Positions 1-5,993 are shown, numbered from the stretch's first letter. The stretch: DNA of 7,562 bases from Eubacteriales Family XIII. Incertae Sedis bacterium (GCA_031254995.1 JAIRTJ010000185.1:1-7562); one strand, 5' to 3'. Numbers and translations: made by a program. Notes: a model not told the origin generated them from the sequence alone.

Positions 1-8
1 AAAGCGAC

Positions 9-782
9 TCATCCGAATCGCCCCGTGATATACTCCTCCGTTTTCTTATCGGACGGATTGGAAAAGATCGTCTCCGTGCGGCCGCTTTCGATCACTCTTC
101 CGTTCAGAAAGAATGAAGTGAAATCGGATATGCGACCGGCCTGTTGCATGTTGTGCGTCACGATCACGATCGTATAGCGTTCGCAGAGCGAGGATATCAA
201 CTCCTCGATCTTCAGCGTCGCGACGGGATCCAAGGCGGAAGTCGGTTCATCCATGAGGATAACCTCGGGTTCCACGGCAAGACAACGGGCGATGCACAGC
301 CTCTGCTGTTGTCCGCCCGAAAGACCCAAGGCGGGCTTGTGAAGGCGATCCTTCACCTCGTCCCACAAGGCGGCCTGTCTCAGGGACGTCTCTGCGATCT
401 CATTTAGTCTGCGCTTGTTTTTCTCGCCGTGGATGCGCGGCCCATAGACGATGTTTTCATAGACCGTCTTAGGGAAGGGGTTCGGCTTTTGGAAGACCAT
501 GCCGACCTTTTTGCGCAGTGCGATCGCGTCGCAGGTCTTGGCGAAGATATCATCGCCGTCAAATTTCACGCTTCCCGAGATTTTTACGGAGGGAATGAGA
601 TCGTTCATGCGGTTCAGCGTCCGTATGAACGTGGATTTTCCGCAACCGGAAGGCCCGATGAGCGCTGTTACGCGATTTTTCGGAATGTCCGTATCGATGT
701 GATGCAGAGCTTGAAATTTATCGTAGAACAGATCGAGATTTCGCACTTCAAACTGTATCGCGAGATCGATGTCACTTTCCAT
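9..782 (-). CDS. pstB: Phosphate ABC transporter ATP-binding protein PstB
   Basis: PstB is the cytoplasmic ATPase of the PstSCAB high-affinity phosphate importer; it binds PstC/PstA and hydrolyses ATP to drive phosphate uptake. The 257-residue protein carries the full ABC set: Walker A GPSGCGKST at 43-51, Q-loop Gln98 in FQKPNPFP, signature LSGGQQ at 154-159, Walker B VILMDEP at 174-180 and switch His210 in VTHNM. The FQKPNPFPKT stretch and the ending GRFG are typical of PstB rather than other ABC ATPases, and the length is normal for the family. The ATG is preceded by GGAGG with a 5-base spacer. The start lies inside the end of pstA (11-base overlap), so translation is probably coupled. It is the last pst gene in view; phoU often follows but would lie beyond the left edge. 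The assignment is very secure. Confidence 0.97.
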   Translation of the reverse strand: MESDIDLAIQFEVRNLDLFYDKFQALHHIDTDIPKNRVTALIGPSGCGKSTFIRTLNRMNDLIPSVKISGSVKFDGDDIFAKTCDAIALRKKVGMVFQKPNPFPKTVYENIVYGPRIHGEKNKRRLNEIAETSLRQAALWDEVKDRLHKPALGLSGGQQQRLCIARCLAVEPEVILMDEPTSALDPVATLKIEELISSLCERYTIVIVTHNMQQAGRISDFTSFFLNGRVIESGRTETIFSNPSDKKTEEYITGRFG

Positions 783-1593
783 TTGAGCCTCCGATTCGAT
801 GACCTATGATGTTGGCCAATCCGTTGATGACCAAGATGATGAGTACGAGCAATGCGGCGGTGGCGAAGGCTTTTTCCTGACTGATCCCTTCGGCCGCCAA
901 TATATACATGTGAAGTGACATGGTTCTGGTAGAGTCGAAGATCGATACGGGCAGTTTCAGCGCGCCGCCGACCGTCAACATGATGACCGCGGTCTCGCCG
1001 ACCACCCGACCCATGCTGAGGACGAGTCCCGTGAGTATCCCCTTCCTGCAACATGGCAACACGACCTTGCGGGTCGTTTCCCATTTGGACGCGCCGAGAG
1101 ACAGACTGCCCTCCCGATACGAGAGCGGGACGGTTTTCAGAGCCTCCTCCGTCGAGCGGATCAAGATGGGCAGGATCATGAGAGAAACGGACAGTCCTCC
1201 GGACAAGACCGACCATCCGAAGCCGAGAAACACGACGAAAAACGCGAAACCGAACAGTCCGACAATGATCGACGGTATGCCCGCAAGCGCTTCCGTAAAC
1301 ACGCGTATCGCGCGTACAAGACGTCCGTCCTTCGAGTATTCCGCAAAGTATACGGCGGCGGTGATGCCGATCGGCGCCGCGATCAGAAGACCCACGCCCG
1401 TTACGTACAAGGTGCCGATGATAATTGGGAATATACCGCCCTTCTTACCCATGAGAGACGGCCTTTCCGTGATAAATTCCCACGAAATATGCGACGCGCC
1501 GCGATACATGATATAGCCTACGATGACGAGCAGCGCGGCGAGCGTGAGTATCGAGAAGAACCATATCGCCGCATAGAACAATTTATCCTTCAT
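772..1593 (-). CDS. pstA: Phosphate ABC transporter permease PstA
   Basis: PstA is one of the two inner-membrane permease subunits of the phosphate importer and pairs with PstC. The 273-residue protein has about six hydrophobic segments (roughly 6-28, 58-84, 104-126, 133-146, 186-208 and 245-266). The cytoplasmic EAA loop that docks onto PstB is EGSLSLGASKWETTRKVVLP at 161-180. The segments EALAGIPSIIVGLFG and GRVVGETA are PstA hallmarks. The reading frame is open much further upstream, but that part lies antiphase within pstC and has no permease character. The ATG at 1593 begins the conserved hydrophobic N-terminus and overlaps the pstC stop as ATGA, which fixes the start by coupling. Secure. 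Confidence 0.96.
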   Translation of the reverse strand: MKDKLFYAAIWFFSILTLAALLVIVGYIMYRGASHISWEFITERPSLMGKKGGIFPIIIGTLYVTGVGLLIAAPIGITAAVYFAEYSKDGRLVRAIRVFTEALAGIPSIIVGLFGFAFFVVFLGFGWSVLSGGLSVSLMILPILIRSTEEALKTVPLSYREGSLSLGASKWETTRKVVLPCCRKGILTGLVLSMGRVVGETAVIMLTVGGALKLPVSIFDSTRTMSLHMYILAAEGISQEKAFATAALLVLIILVINGLANIIGHRIGGSNGK

Positions 1594-2525
1594 GATCGCC
1601 GCGCCCCCATTCGCTTCGCCGCCGTCTGCGCTACGGCATTCAGGAGCATGATGATGAGAAAGAGTATGACGCCGACGGCAAAGAGGGCTTGCTGATGCGA
1701 GGTGTCCGCGTAACTCATTTCCATTGCGATTGTCCCCGTTAGCGTGGCGACGGGATCGAGCAGGGATTTCGGCATCACGGCCGCGTTGCCCGTAATCAGG
1801 AGAACGGCCATCGTTTCGCCGACAGCCCGACCCATGCCGAGTATGATCGATGCGAGAATCCCTGATTTCGCCGCGGGAATCAACACGCGCGCGATGGTCT
1901 GCCGTTTGTTCGCGCCGAGAGCCAACGACGCCTCTTTGTATTCCTCGGGAACGGATGATATCGCGTTTTCCGACAGGCTGACGATGGTCGGCAGGATCAT
2001 TACGGCGAGGATGATCGCACCCGACAGAATGCTGAGTCCCGTCGTGTGCGCGTCCGGATCCCACAGGCGAACGATGGGCAGGATGTACATCCGCACGGCG
2101 GGCACGACGACTATCAATCCGAAGAACCCGTACACGACAGAGGGAATTCCCGCCAACAATTCGATGGCGAACTTGAACGCGCGCGCCGCTTTCGGCGGCA
2201 ATATCTCCGACAGAAACACGGCGCAGGCGACGCCCGAAGGTATTCCGATGACCAAGGCCGTCAGCGTCACGGACAAGGTGCCCGCCGTCAACGCCAAAGT
2301 GCCGTAAACCCCGTTCGTCGGACTCCACCGGGTTTCAAACAGAAAATTTCCCAAGCCGAAATTCGCGAACGCCGGAAGACCGGAGGCGAAAAGAAACACG
2401 GTGATCAGGGCGACGGACAGAGCGCCGACGATACCGGCGAGAAACAGGAGTCGTTCGATCGTCGCTTCGCGAACGCTCCTGCTCCTTCGCCTTTTCTGTT
2501 CCGATGCAATCGTTATTATCCGCAT
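1590..2525 (-). CDS. pstC: Phosphate ABC transporter permease PstC
   Basis: PstC is the second inner-membrane permease of the phosphate importer. The 311-residue protein starts with a basic cytoplasmic tail (KRRRSRSVRE, 11-20), then a first membrane segment at about 26-48, and at least five more hydrophobic stretches (about 76-106, 122-142, 164-185, 222-246, 281-300). The EAA loop EASLALGANKRQTIARVLIP is at 198-217 and ELLAGIPSVVYGFFG at 122-136 is a family signature. The extended periplasmic region with FETRWSPTNGVYG (63-75) distinguishes PstC from PstA. The ATG has AAGGA upstream at suitable spacing. It lies 36 bases after pstS, and its TGA overlaps the pstA ATG by 4 bases. Secure. Confidence 0.96.
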   Translation of the reverse strand: MRIITIASEQKRRRSRSVREATIERLLFLAGIVGALSVALITVFLFASGLPAFANFGLGNFLFETRWSPTNGVYGTLALTAGTLSVTLTALVIGIPSGVACAVFLSEILPPKAARAFKFAIELLAGIPSVVYGFFGLIVVVPAVRMYILPIVRLWDPDAHTTGLSILSGAIILAVMILPTIVSLSENAISSVPEEYKEASLALGANKRQTIARVLIPAAKSGILASIILGMGRAVGETMAVLLITGNAAVMPKSLLDPVATLTGTIAMEMSYADTSHQQALFAVGVILFLIIMLLNAVAQTAAKRMGARRS

Positions 2526-2561
2526 TGATTTCCTTATCGATTTGCTTTAGCGTCGCGACGA

Positions 2562-3461
2562 CTATGCCGCGGCTATGAATCCTGCATCTTCTACTATTGC
2601 CTGTCCTTCGCCGCTCAGGATGAATTCCGCAAAGGACCGCGCGCCGTCGCCGAGATTCGGCCCGCATATGTACAGAAACGGCCTCGATATCTTGTATTCG
2701 CCGCTGACGACCGTTTCCTTCGATGCTTTCACGCCTTCCACCTCGAGAACCTTGACGCTATCGTCGACTGAGCCGAGCGATACAAACCCTATGGAGTCAG
2801 GCGTCGCGGCGACGGTCTGCAACACAGCGCCGGTGGAATTCTGCACGATCGCGGAATCGATCGTAAAATCCCTTTCCTCGCCGTTTTCGTCCTTGCCGAG
2901 AACGCCCGTCAATTCTCCGAAGGCGGATCTCGTGCCTGAGCCTTCCTCCCTCGTGATCACATTGATCTTGGCGTCGCCGCCGCCGACTTCGCTCCAATTT
3001 GCGACCTCGCCCGTGTATATCCTCTTGAGTTGTTCGACGGTGATGTCGGACAGCTCGGTCGCGTTGTTTACGACGACGGCGATGCCGTCCTTCGCGATGA
3101 GAAATTGCTCCGCCGCGACGACTTCTTCCTCCGATTTCAATTCCCTGGACAGCGCCCCGAAATCGGCGATCTTCTCCTCGACGGCCTTGATGCCTTGGCC
3201 GCTGCCGCCGCCCTGAACCTCGATGCCAACCTCCGGATGATCGTCCATGTAAGCCTCCGCCAACATCTCGGACAGCGGTTGCACGGATGTGGAGCCGGCG
3301 ATCACGACGGTTACGGACTCAGGCGCCTCTCCCTCGCCCGAAGACGTTCCCGCCGACGATGCATCATTTGACTTATCGGAAGCGGAGCAAGCTGTCATAC
3401 CGATCGCGACGAGAACCGCCGCCAATGTTGCGACTGTCGATTTTACGTATCTTTTTTTCAT
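2562..3461 (-). CDS. pstS: Phosphate-binding lipoprotein PstS
   Basis: PstS is the extracytoplasmic phosphate receptor that hands phosphate to PstC/PstA. The 299-residue precursor has a basic start (MKKRYVKS), a hydrophobic core and a lipobox MTAC with Cys25 as the predicted lipidation site. Methionine at lipobox position -3 is less usual but tolerated. A Ser/Gly/Glu-rich linker follows (26-50), as expected for a lipoprotein tethered to a Gram-positive membrane. Phosphate-contacting family motifs are AGSTSV (55-60), GGGSGQGIKA (84-93), the SRELK region (105-109), KDGIAVVVN (124-132) and REEGSGTRSAF (171-181). I chose the ATG at 3461 because it gives a standard signal peptide and is preceded by GAGGG with good spacing; the frame stays open to a TTG at 3491, which adds only an atypical charged extension. 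It is the first gene of the operon. Confidence 0.96.
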   Translation of the reverse strand: MKKRYVKSTVATLAAVLVAIGMTACSASDKSNDASSAGTSSGEGEAPESVTVVIAGSTSVQPLSEMLAEAYMDDHPEVGIEVQGGGSGQGIKAVEEKIADFGALSRELKSEEEVVAAEQFLIAKDGIAVVVNNATELSDITVEQLKRIYTGEVANWSEVGGGDAKINVITREEGSGTRSAFGELTGVLGKDENGEERDFTIDSAIVQNSTGAVLQTVAATPDSIGFVSLGSVDDSVKVLEVEGVKASKETVVSGEYKISRPFLYICGPNLGDGARSFAEFILSGEGQAIVEDAGFIAAA

Positions 3462-3527
3462 CTTCCTTCCCTCTCTTTTCTTTTTCAACAATCATTCGCT
3501 TCATTTTGTCTTGTTTTTCCTGAAACA

Positions 3528-3533
3528 AAAATA
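3528..3533 (-). promoter_or_regulatory. Candidate -10 element for the pst operon
   Basis: Read on the minus strand this hexamer is TATTTT, about 67 bases before the pstS start and about 9 bases downstream of the last TTAACA repeat. No good -35 hexamer lies 16-18 bases upstream, which is common where PhoP/PhoB replaces -35 recognition. The placement is inferred, and other AT-rich hexamers nearby could serve. Confidence 0.35.
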
Positions 3534-3542
3534 CCTTCCGAA

Positions 3543-3582
3543 TGTTAATTCGAAAGGCCGAATTCTGTTAAATCCGCGTAAA
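3543..3582 (-). promoter_or_regulatory. Candidate Pho box (PhoP/PhoB binding repeats) upstream of pstS
   Basis: On the minus strand the segment holds TTTACG (3582-3577), TTAACA (3571-3566) and a second exact TTAACA (3548-3543). The first two are 11 bases apart, start to start, which matches the TT(A/C/T)ACA-N5 direct-repeat layout described for PhoP boxes in Bacillus. The third copy is 23 bases further on, about two helical turns. Position directly upstream of pstS and just ahead of a plausible -10 supports phosphate-starvation activation. The repeats are seen directly; the binding protein is inferred. Confidence 0.55.
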
Positions 3583-3615
3583 ATCAAAAAGGGAACGAGT
3601 CCGCAACGGGTCGGA

Positions 3616-4377
3616 TTACGAGAAGGGCGTCAATTCCACGGGATCTCCAAGATAAGTGGGCTGAACGTCGAATATTACAAAGAAGAAGTCCTTCGTTCTG
3701 GCGATGATCTCGCGAATATCCCGAAAAAGCTGTCCCTCATCCTGTCCGGGCGCTGCGACGCCGTACGCGTCGACTCCCAATCGGTTCGCCACATACAGAG
3801 CCCTGTACAGATGGTATTCCTGAGTCACGACCACGGCTCGCTTCGCGAGAAAGACGTCTCTGAGCCTGTACATGCTTTCATACGTAGAGAACCCGGCGTA
3901 ATCAAGGATGATGACATCGTCTGTCACACCGTAATCGGCGCCGGTTTCGAGCGCGTAAGAGCGCATTGCCGCCACTTCATTGTATTCGTTCGTGCCATTG
4001 TCTCCGGAGAACAGCAGGACGTCCGCTGCGTCGGCCGCAAATACGGCCATGCCCGTGTCGATCCTCTTGGCCAAGATTGGGCTCGGCTTGCCGCCGCGCG
4101 CCGACGCGCCGAGGACTTCAACGCACTGCGGCGGATTGTCGCCGAGGCCTAAGGCCGACGCTTCCTCGATATCGATGATCTTGTCTCCGACGACGTTGAT
4201 CATATAGATGTTCGTCGCCGCAACGACGACGGCGACCGCGAAGAAAATACCCGCGCAGATGCCGAAAATCGTCATGACGACATGTCTCGTTCGGCTTGCT
4301 CCCGTCGCGTTCCGCTTTCGCGTCCGATTCTTTTTTTCTTTCGCCTCCGTGCCGGCGTCATTTTTATCGACAGACAT
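3616..4377 (-). CDS. SanA/YdcF-like (DUF218) membrane-anchored protein
   Basis: This belongs to the SanA/YdcF/ElyC (DUF218) family. Members influence cell-envelope integrity or antibiotic exclusion in some bacteria, but the biochemical activity is not firmly known. The 253-residue protein has a very basic cytoplasmic N-terminus (15-32), one membrane segment at about 33-56, and then an extracytoplasmic DUF218 domain. Family blocks are VLGASARGGKPSPILAKRID (88-107), LLFSGDNGTNEYNEVAAMRS (121-140), DYAGFSTYESMYRLRDVF (159-176) and VVVTQEYHLYRALYVANRLG (182-201). The single N-terminal anchor resembles SanA more than multi-pass relatives. The start is uncertain: the ATG at 4377 has no clear Shine-Dalgarno, a GTG lies two codons upstream, and the open frame reaches 4506. 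The longer forms run into the divergent tRNA promoter and add no recognisable sequence. Family assignment is firm, exact role unknown. Confidence 0.9.
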   Translation of the reverse strand: MSVDKNDAGTEAKEKKNRTRKRNATGASRTRHVVMTIFGICAGIFFAVAVVVAATNIYMINVVGDKIIDIEEASALGLGDNPPQCVEVLGASARGGKPSPILAKRIDTGMAVFAADAADVLLFSGDNGTNEYNEVAAMRSYALETGADYGVTDDVIILDYAGFSTYESMYRLRDVFLAKRAVVVTQEYHLYRALYVANRLGVDAYGVAAPGQDEGQLFRDIREIIARTKDFFFVIFDVQPTYLGDPVELTPFS

Positions 4378-4383
4378 ACACAC

Positions 4384-4389
4384 ATTGTA
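4384..4389 (-). promoter_or_regulatory. Candidate -10 element just before the SanA-like gene
   Basis: On the minus strand this reads TACAAT, 6 bases before the ATG at 4377. A transcript from it would begin at or next to the start codon, which would make it leaderless and would explain the missing Shine-Dalgarno. The matching -35 is poor. A competing AT-rich element (TATATT, 4423-4418, minus strand) would give a leader of about 35 bases. Confidence 0.25.
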
Positions 4390-4499
4390 CCGGTTTCCGC
4401 GAACGAAAAGTGTTAAAAATATATTACCTCTTTCGGACAGAAAACCGCATCGCTCCTCCGCAATCGCGAATCGACGCATCCCTCCGCAATCGGATGAAT

Positions 4500-4528
4500 T
4501 TGACAAAACGTCCGGTTCGCACTATAAT
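4500..4528 (+). promoter_or_regulatory. Consensus housekeeping sigma promoter of tRNA-Glu
   Basis: An exact TTGACA at 4500-4505 and an exact TATAAT at 4523-4528 are separated by 17 bases, the optimal arrangement. Transcription would start near 4535, about 10 bases before the mature tRNA. A perfect consensus promoter is usual for stable RNA genes. Confidence 0.92.
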
Positions 4529-4544
4529 GTTTTTGCTGATACGT

Positions 4545-4619
4545 GTCCCGTTGGTCAAGTGGTCAAGATGTCGCCCTCTCACGGCGGAGTCAGGGGTTCG
4601 ACTCCCCTACGGGATACCA
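4545..4619 (+). tRNA. tRNA-Glu (anticodon CUC)
   Basis: The sequence folds as a complete cloverleaf. The acceptor is GTCCCGT (4545-4551) paired with ACGGGAT (4609-4615), with a G-U at the first pair. A 3-bp D stem GTC/GAT follows. The anticodon stem TCGCC/GGCGG encloses the 7-base loop CTCTCAC, placing CTC at positions 34-36. The variable loop is AGTC, and the T arm is AGGGG TTCGACT CCCCT. A discriminator A and an encoded CCA (4617-4619) complete it. The body closely resembles Bacillus tRNA-Glu, whose loop is CTTTCAC. CUC reads GAG codons, so it would supplement a UUC tRNA-Glu elsewhere. It stands alone between its own promoter and terminator. Confidence 0.95.
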
Positions 4620-4627
4620 GAGGAAAT

Positions 4628-4673
4628 CCGTTGCAAACTGTTGGTTTTTCAACATTTGCGGCGGTTTTTATTT
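4628..4673 (+). terminator. Intrinsic terminator of tRNA-Glu
   Basis: CCGTTGCAAA (4628-4637) pairs with TTTGCGGCGG (4655-4664), including two G-U pairs. After a single bulged C (4638), TGTTG (4639-4643) pairs with CAACA (4650-4654) around a six-base loop. The stem is therefore about 15 bp and is followed at once by TTTTTATTT. It begins 8 bases after the tRNA CCA, so the tRNA is a monocistronic unit. Confidence 0.88.
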
Positions 4674-4675
4674 GC

Positions 4676-4689
4676 CCGGAAATTTCCGG
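4676..4689. repeat. Perfect 14-bp palindrome CCGG-N6-CCGG (copy 1)
   Basis: CCGGAAATTTCCGG is fully self-complementary and lies just after the tRNA terminator. The same CCGG-N6-CCGG layout, also followed by AT, recurs at 4895-4908 over the candidate glucokinase -10, which makes an operator role plausible. The palindrome is seen directly; binding is inferred. Confidence 0.6.
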
Positions 4690-4720
4690 ATATTAGGAGA
4701 TAGCTCACGGCAATTCACGG

Positions 4721-4754
4721 ATACCCGGGAATACCCATGGGAATACCCCGGGAA
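4721..4754 (+). repeat. Three tandem 10-12 bp units with palindromic cores
   Basis: The units are ATACCCGGGA (4721-4730), ATACCCATGGGA (4731-4742) and ATACCCCGGGAA (4743-4754). Each begins ATACCC and has a self-complementary or nearly self-complementary centre (CCCGGG, CCCATGGG, CCCCGGG). A spacing near one helical turn would place bound proteins on the same DNA face. Confidence 0.65.
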
Positions 4755-4756
4755 AT

Positions 4757-4777
4757 ATACTTTTATTGCAAAAGTAT
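4757..4777. repeat. Perfect 8-bp inverted repeat ATACTTTT-N5-AAAAGTAT
   Basis: ATACTTTT (4757-4764) and AAAAGTAT (4770-4777) are exact inverted copies around ATTGC. The site could be an operator. As RNA it would be a weak AT-rich hairpin ending in a short T run, so it is a poor terminator. Confidence 0.6.
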
Positions 4778-4797
4778 TTTGTAACCTGATTGAAAGT

Positions 4798-4835
4798 TGA
4801 AAACGCTTGACACTATACCCCTATAAGTGTATACC
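4798..4835 (+). promoter_or_regulatory. Candidate distal glucokinase promoter with overlapping cre-like site
   Basis: An exact TTGACA (4807-4812) lies 17 bases before TATACC (4830-4835), which matches the -10 consensus at four of six positions. The -35 sits inside TGAAAACGCTTGACA (4798-4812). That sequence fits the CcpA cre consensus TGWAANCGNTNWCA except for one extra base in the right half. Repression of a sugar-kinase promoter through such a site would make sense, but the insertion weakens the case. Confidence 0.3.
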
Positions 4836-4847
4836 TATAAGCATATA
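4820..4847 (+). repeat. Two tandem 14-bp AT-rich repeats
   Basis: CCTATAAGTGTATA (4820-4833) and CCTATAAGCATATA (4834-4847) match at 12 of 14 positions. They overlap the candidate -10 at 4830. They may be binding sites or simple-sequence drift in an AT-rich promoter. Confidence 0.5.
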
Positions 4848-4864
4848 TTTATATGTATTACATA

Positions 4865-4888
4865 CTTGTATGCATATTTGTATGCTTA
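4865..4888 (+). repeat. Two tandem 12-bp repeats around TTGTATGC
   Basis: CTTGTATGCATA (4865-4876) and TTTGTATGCTTA (4877-4888) share the core TTGTATGC at a 12-base period. They occupy the -25 to -35 zone of the candidate promoter whose -10 is at 4899, as expected for activator or repressor half-sites. Confidence 0.5.
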
Positions 4889-4894
4889 CGATTT

Positions 4895-4908
4895 CCGGTA
4901 TAATCCGG
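4895..4908 (+). promoter_or_regulatory. Glucokinase -10 (TATAAT) embedded in CCGG-N6-CCGG (copy 2)
   Basis: The exact hexamer TATAAT at 4899-4904 is framed on both sides by CCGG (4895-4898 and 4905-4908). It copies the CCGG-N6-CCGG layout at 4676. The -35 region is weak (TTTGTA at 4877-4882, 16-base spacer), which suggests regulated rather than constitutive firing. Transcription would start near 4911 and leave a leader of about 105 bases. Confidence 0.45.
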
Positions 4909-5015
4909 ATGTCCGCAGGAACTCGCGTGATGGTTGAGCATTTTATTTGCGGTCACGGAGAGAACTTCGAGATGTCGCACTTTTTGCGATGAGGGTTTTG
5001 GGAGGCGAGTTTGCA

Positions 5016-5981
5016 GTGAATTACAACATAGGAATAGATTTGGGCGGGACAAACATCGTCGCGGGACTCGTGGATGAAAGCGGGCGCATCCTCGCGAAAT
5101 CCGCGCTTCCGACCCGCGCGACCAGGCCGTCCGCCGAGGTAATCGAAGACATCGTCTCTCTCGCGCGAAGCGTCGCTGACGAATCGGGCATTTCTCCGCG
5201 CGACGTGAACAGCGTCGGCGTCGGCGTCCCCGGCATCACGAACAAATCTACGGGCATCATCGAATATGCCTGCAACCTGAATTGGACGGACGTACCCTTG
5301 CGAAGCGCGCTCCGCGAGGCGTTGGACTGTCCCGTTTTTCTGGAAAACGACGCGAACGCGGCGGCTTTCGGCGAATATGCCGCGGGCGTCGGAAAAAATT
5401 GCGACATCTTCGTCATGATCACGCTCGGCACGGGTATAGGCGGCGGCGTGATACTGAACGGGACGATCTTCGAGGGTTTCAATTTCGCCGGAACAGAAGT
5501 CGGCCATATGGTCATTGAAAAGGGAGGCAGACCCTGCACCTGCGGAAGACACGGCTGTTTCGAACGATACGCGAGCGCCACGGGACTCATCCTGACGACA
5601 AAGGAATACATGAGAAACGACCCTTCGTCCCTGCTGTGGGAATTGGCGAAGGGCGATTTGAAAAATGTGGACGGGCGCATTCCCTTTGACGCGATGAAGC
5701 GAGGCGACCCCACCGCGAAGGCTGTAATAGATACCTATATCGAGGATTTGGCCTGCGGCGCAACAAACCTCATCAACATCTTCCAACCGAGCGTATTGGC
5801 CGTCGGCGGCGGCATTGCAGGACAGGGCGAATCGCTGTTGGCTCCGATGCGAAATATCGTCGAAAAAGAAGCGCACAGCAGGAACAGTCCGAGAAACGCG
5901 AAGATCGTCGCGGCCGAATTGGGCAACGACGCAGGCATCATCGGCGCGGCCAATCTCTTCATGGAAGCGCGCCGCGCATAA
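5016..5981 (+). CDS. glcK: ROK-family glucokinase
   Basis: Glucokinase phosphorylates cytoplasmic glucose with ATP to glucose 6-phosphate, the entry to glycolysis. The 321-residue protein is as long as Bacillus GlcK. The phosphate-binding motif DLGGTN is at 8-13, ENDANAAAFGE at 110-120 contains the probable catalytic base Asp112, and LGTGIGGGVI at 137-146 is the second nucleotide-binding stretch. EVGH at 161-164 with CTCGRHGC at 174-181 is the ROK zinc-binding signature. There is no N-terminal DNA-binding domain, so it is a kinase rather than a ROK repressor. I chose the GTG at 5016: it has GGGAGG 10 bases upstream and puts the conserved core at the usual distance from the N-terminus. An in-frame ATG at 4989 would add nine residues and overlaps the stop of a 20-codon leader frame. 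Other ROK sugar substrates cannot be excluded. Confidence 0.92.
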   Translation: MNYNIGIDLGGTNIVAGLVDESGRILAKSALPTRATRPSAEVIEDIVSLARSVADESGISPRDVNSVGVGVPGITNKSTGIIEYACNLNWTDVPLRSALREALDCPVFLENDANAAAFGEYAAGVGKNCDIFVMITLGTGIGGGVILNGTIFEGFNFAGTEVGHMVIEKGGRPCTCGRHGCFERYASATGLILTTKEYMRNDPSSLLWELAKGDLKNVDGRIPFDAMKRGDPTAKAVIDTYIEDLACGATNLINIFQPSVLAVGGGIAGQGESLLAPMRNIVEKEAHSRNSPRNAKIVAAELGNDAGIIGAANLFMEARRA

Positions 5982-5993
5982 TCAGCCGAGAGG

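Larger units (their letters stand above)
4674..5015 (+). other. Non-coding, repeat-rich control region upstream of glucokinase
   Basis: No convincing protein gene lies here. The left part (4676-4777) holds palindromes and short tandem repeats. The middle (4798-4890) is strongly AT-rich with two further short tandem arrays and a cre-like site over a candidate -35. The right part (4899-5015) holds a TATAAT element and a leader of roughly 105 bases before the glucokinase GTG. The density of repeats suggests a regulatory region with several bound proteins or a bent-DNA promoter, but no specific regulator can be named. Confidence 0.6.

Noticed and set aside
1594..2328. A long N-terminal extension of the pstA frame.
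   Set aside because: It lies out of phase inside pstC, has an Arg/His/Asp-rich composition with no membrane segments, and the ATGA overlap at 1590-1593 gives a normal PstA start.
2575..3216. A 213-codon plus-strand frame opposite pstS.
   Set aside because: It is a mirror frame of a certain gene, low in complexity (Ser/Pro/Thr-rich), with no ribosome-binding site or family motif.
3583..3615. A terminator after the SanA-like gene.
   Set aside because: Only a 4-bp stem (TCCG/CGGA) with an 8-base loop is present, and the T run is displaced by more than ten bases. Read-through into the pst promoter region remains possible.
3289..4152. A 287-codon plus-strand frame spanning the pstS start, the intergenic region and most of the SanA-like gene.
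   Set aside because: It runs antisense across two firmly identified genes and a promoter, with no coherent protein features.
4378..4506. A 43-residue N-terminal extension of the SanA-like protein.
   Set aside because: It overlaps the tRNA promoter at 4500-4505, adds no signal or family sequence, and has no ribosome-binding site.
4600..4700. The tRNA-Glu 3' end as an integration (att) site.
   Set aside because: No second copy of the tRNA 3' sequence, integrase or foreign gene is visible; the tRNA is followed directly by its own terminator.
4721..4888. The short tandem arrays as a CRISPR remnant.
   Set aside because: Units of 10-14 bases without unique spacers do not fit CRISPR repeats, and no cas gene is present.
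4953..5876. A 307-codon minus-strand frame opposite glucokinase, and a second of 230 codons at 5021-5713.
   Set aside because: Both are shadows of a well-supported ROK kinase caused by GC-rich codon use; neither shows domain features.
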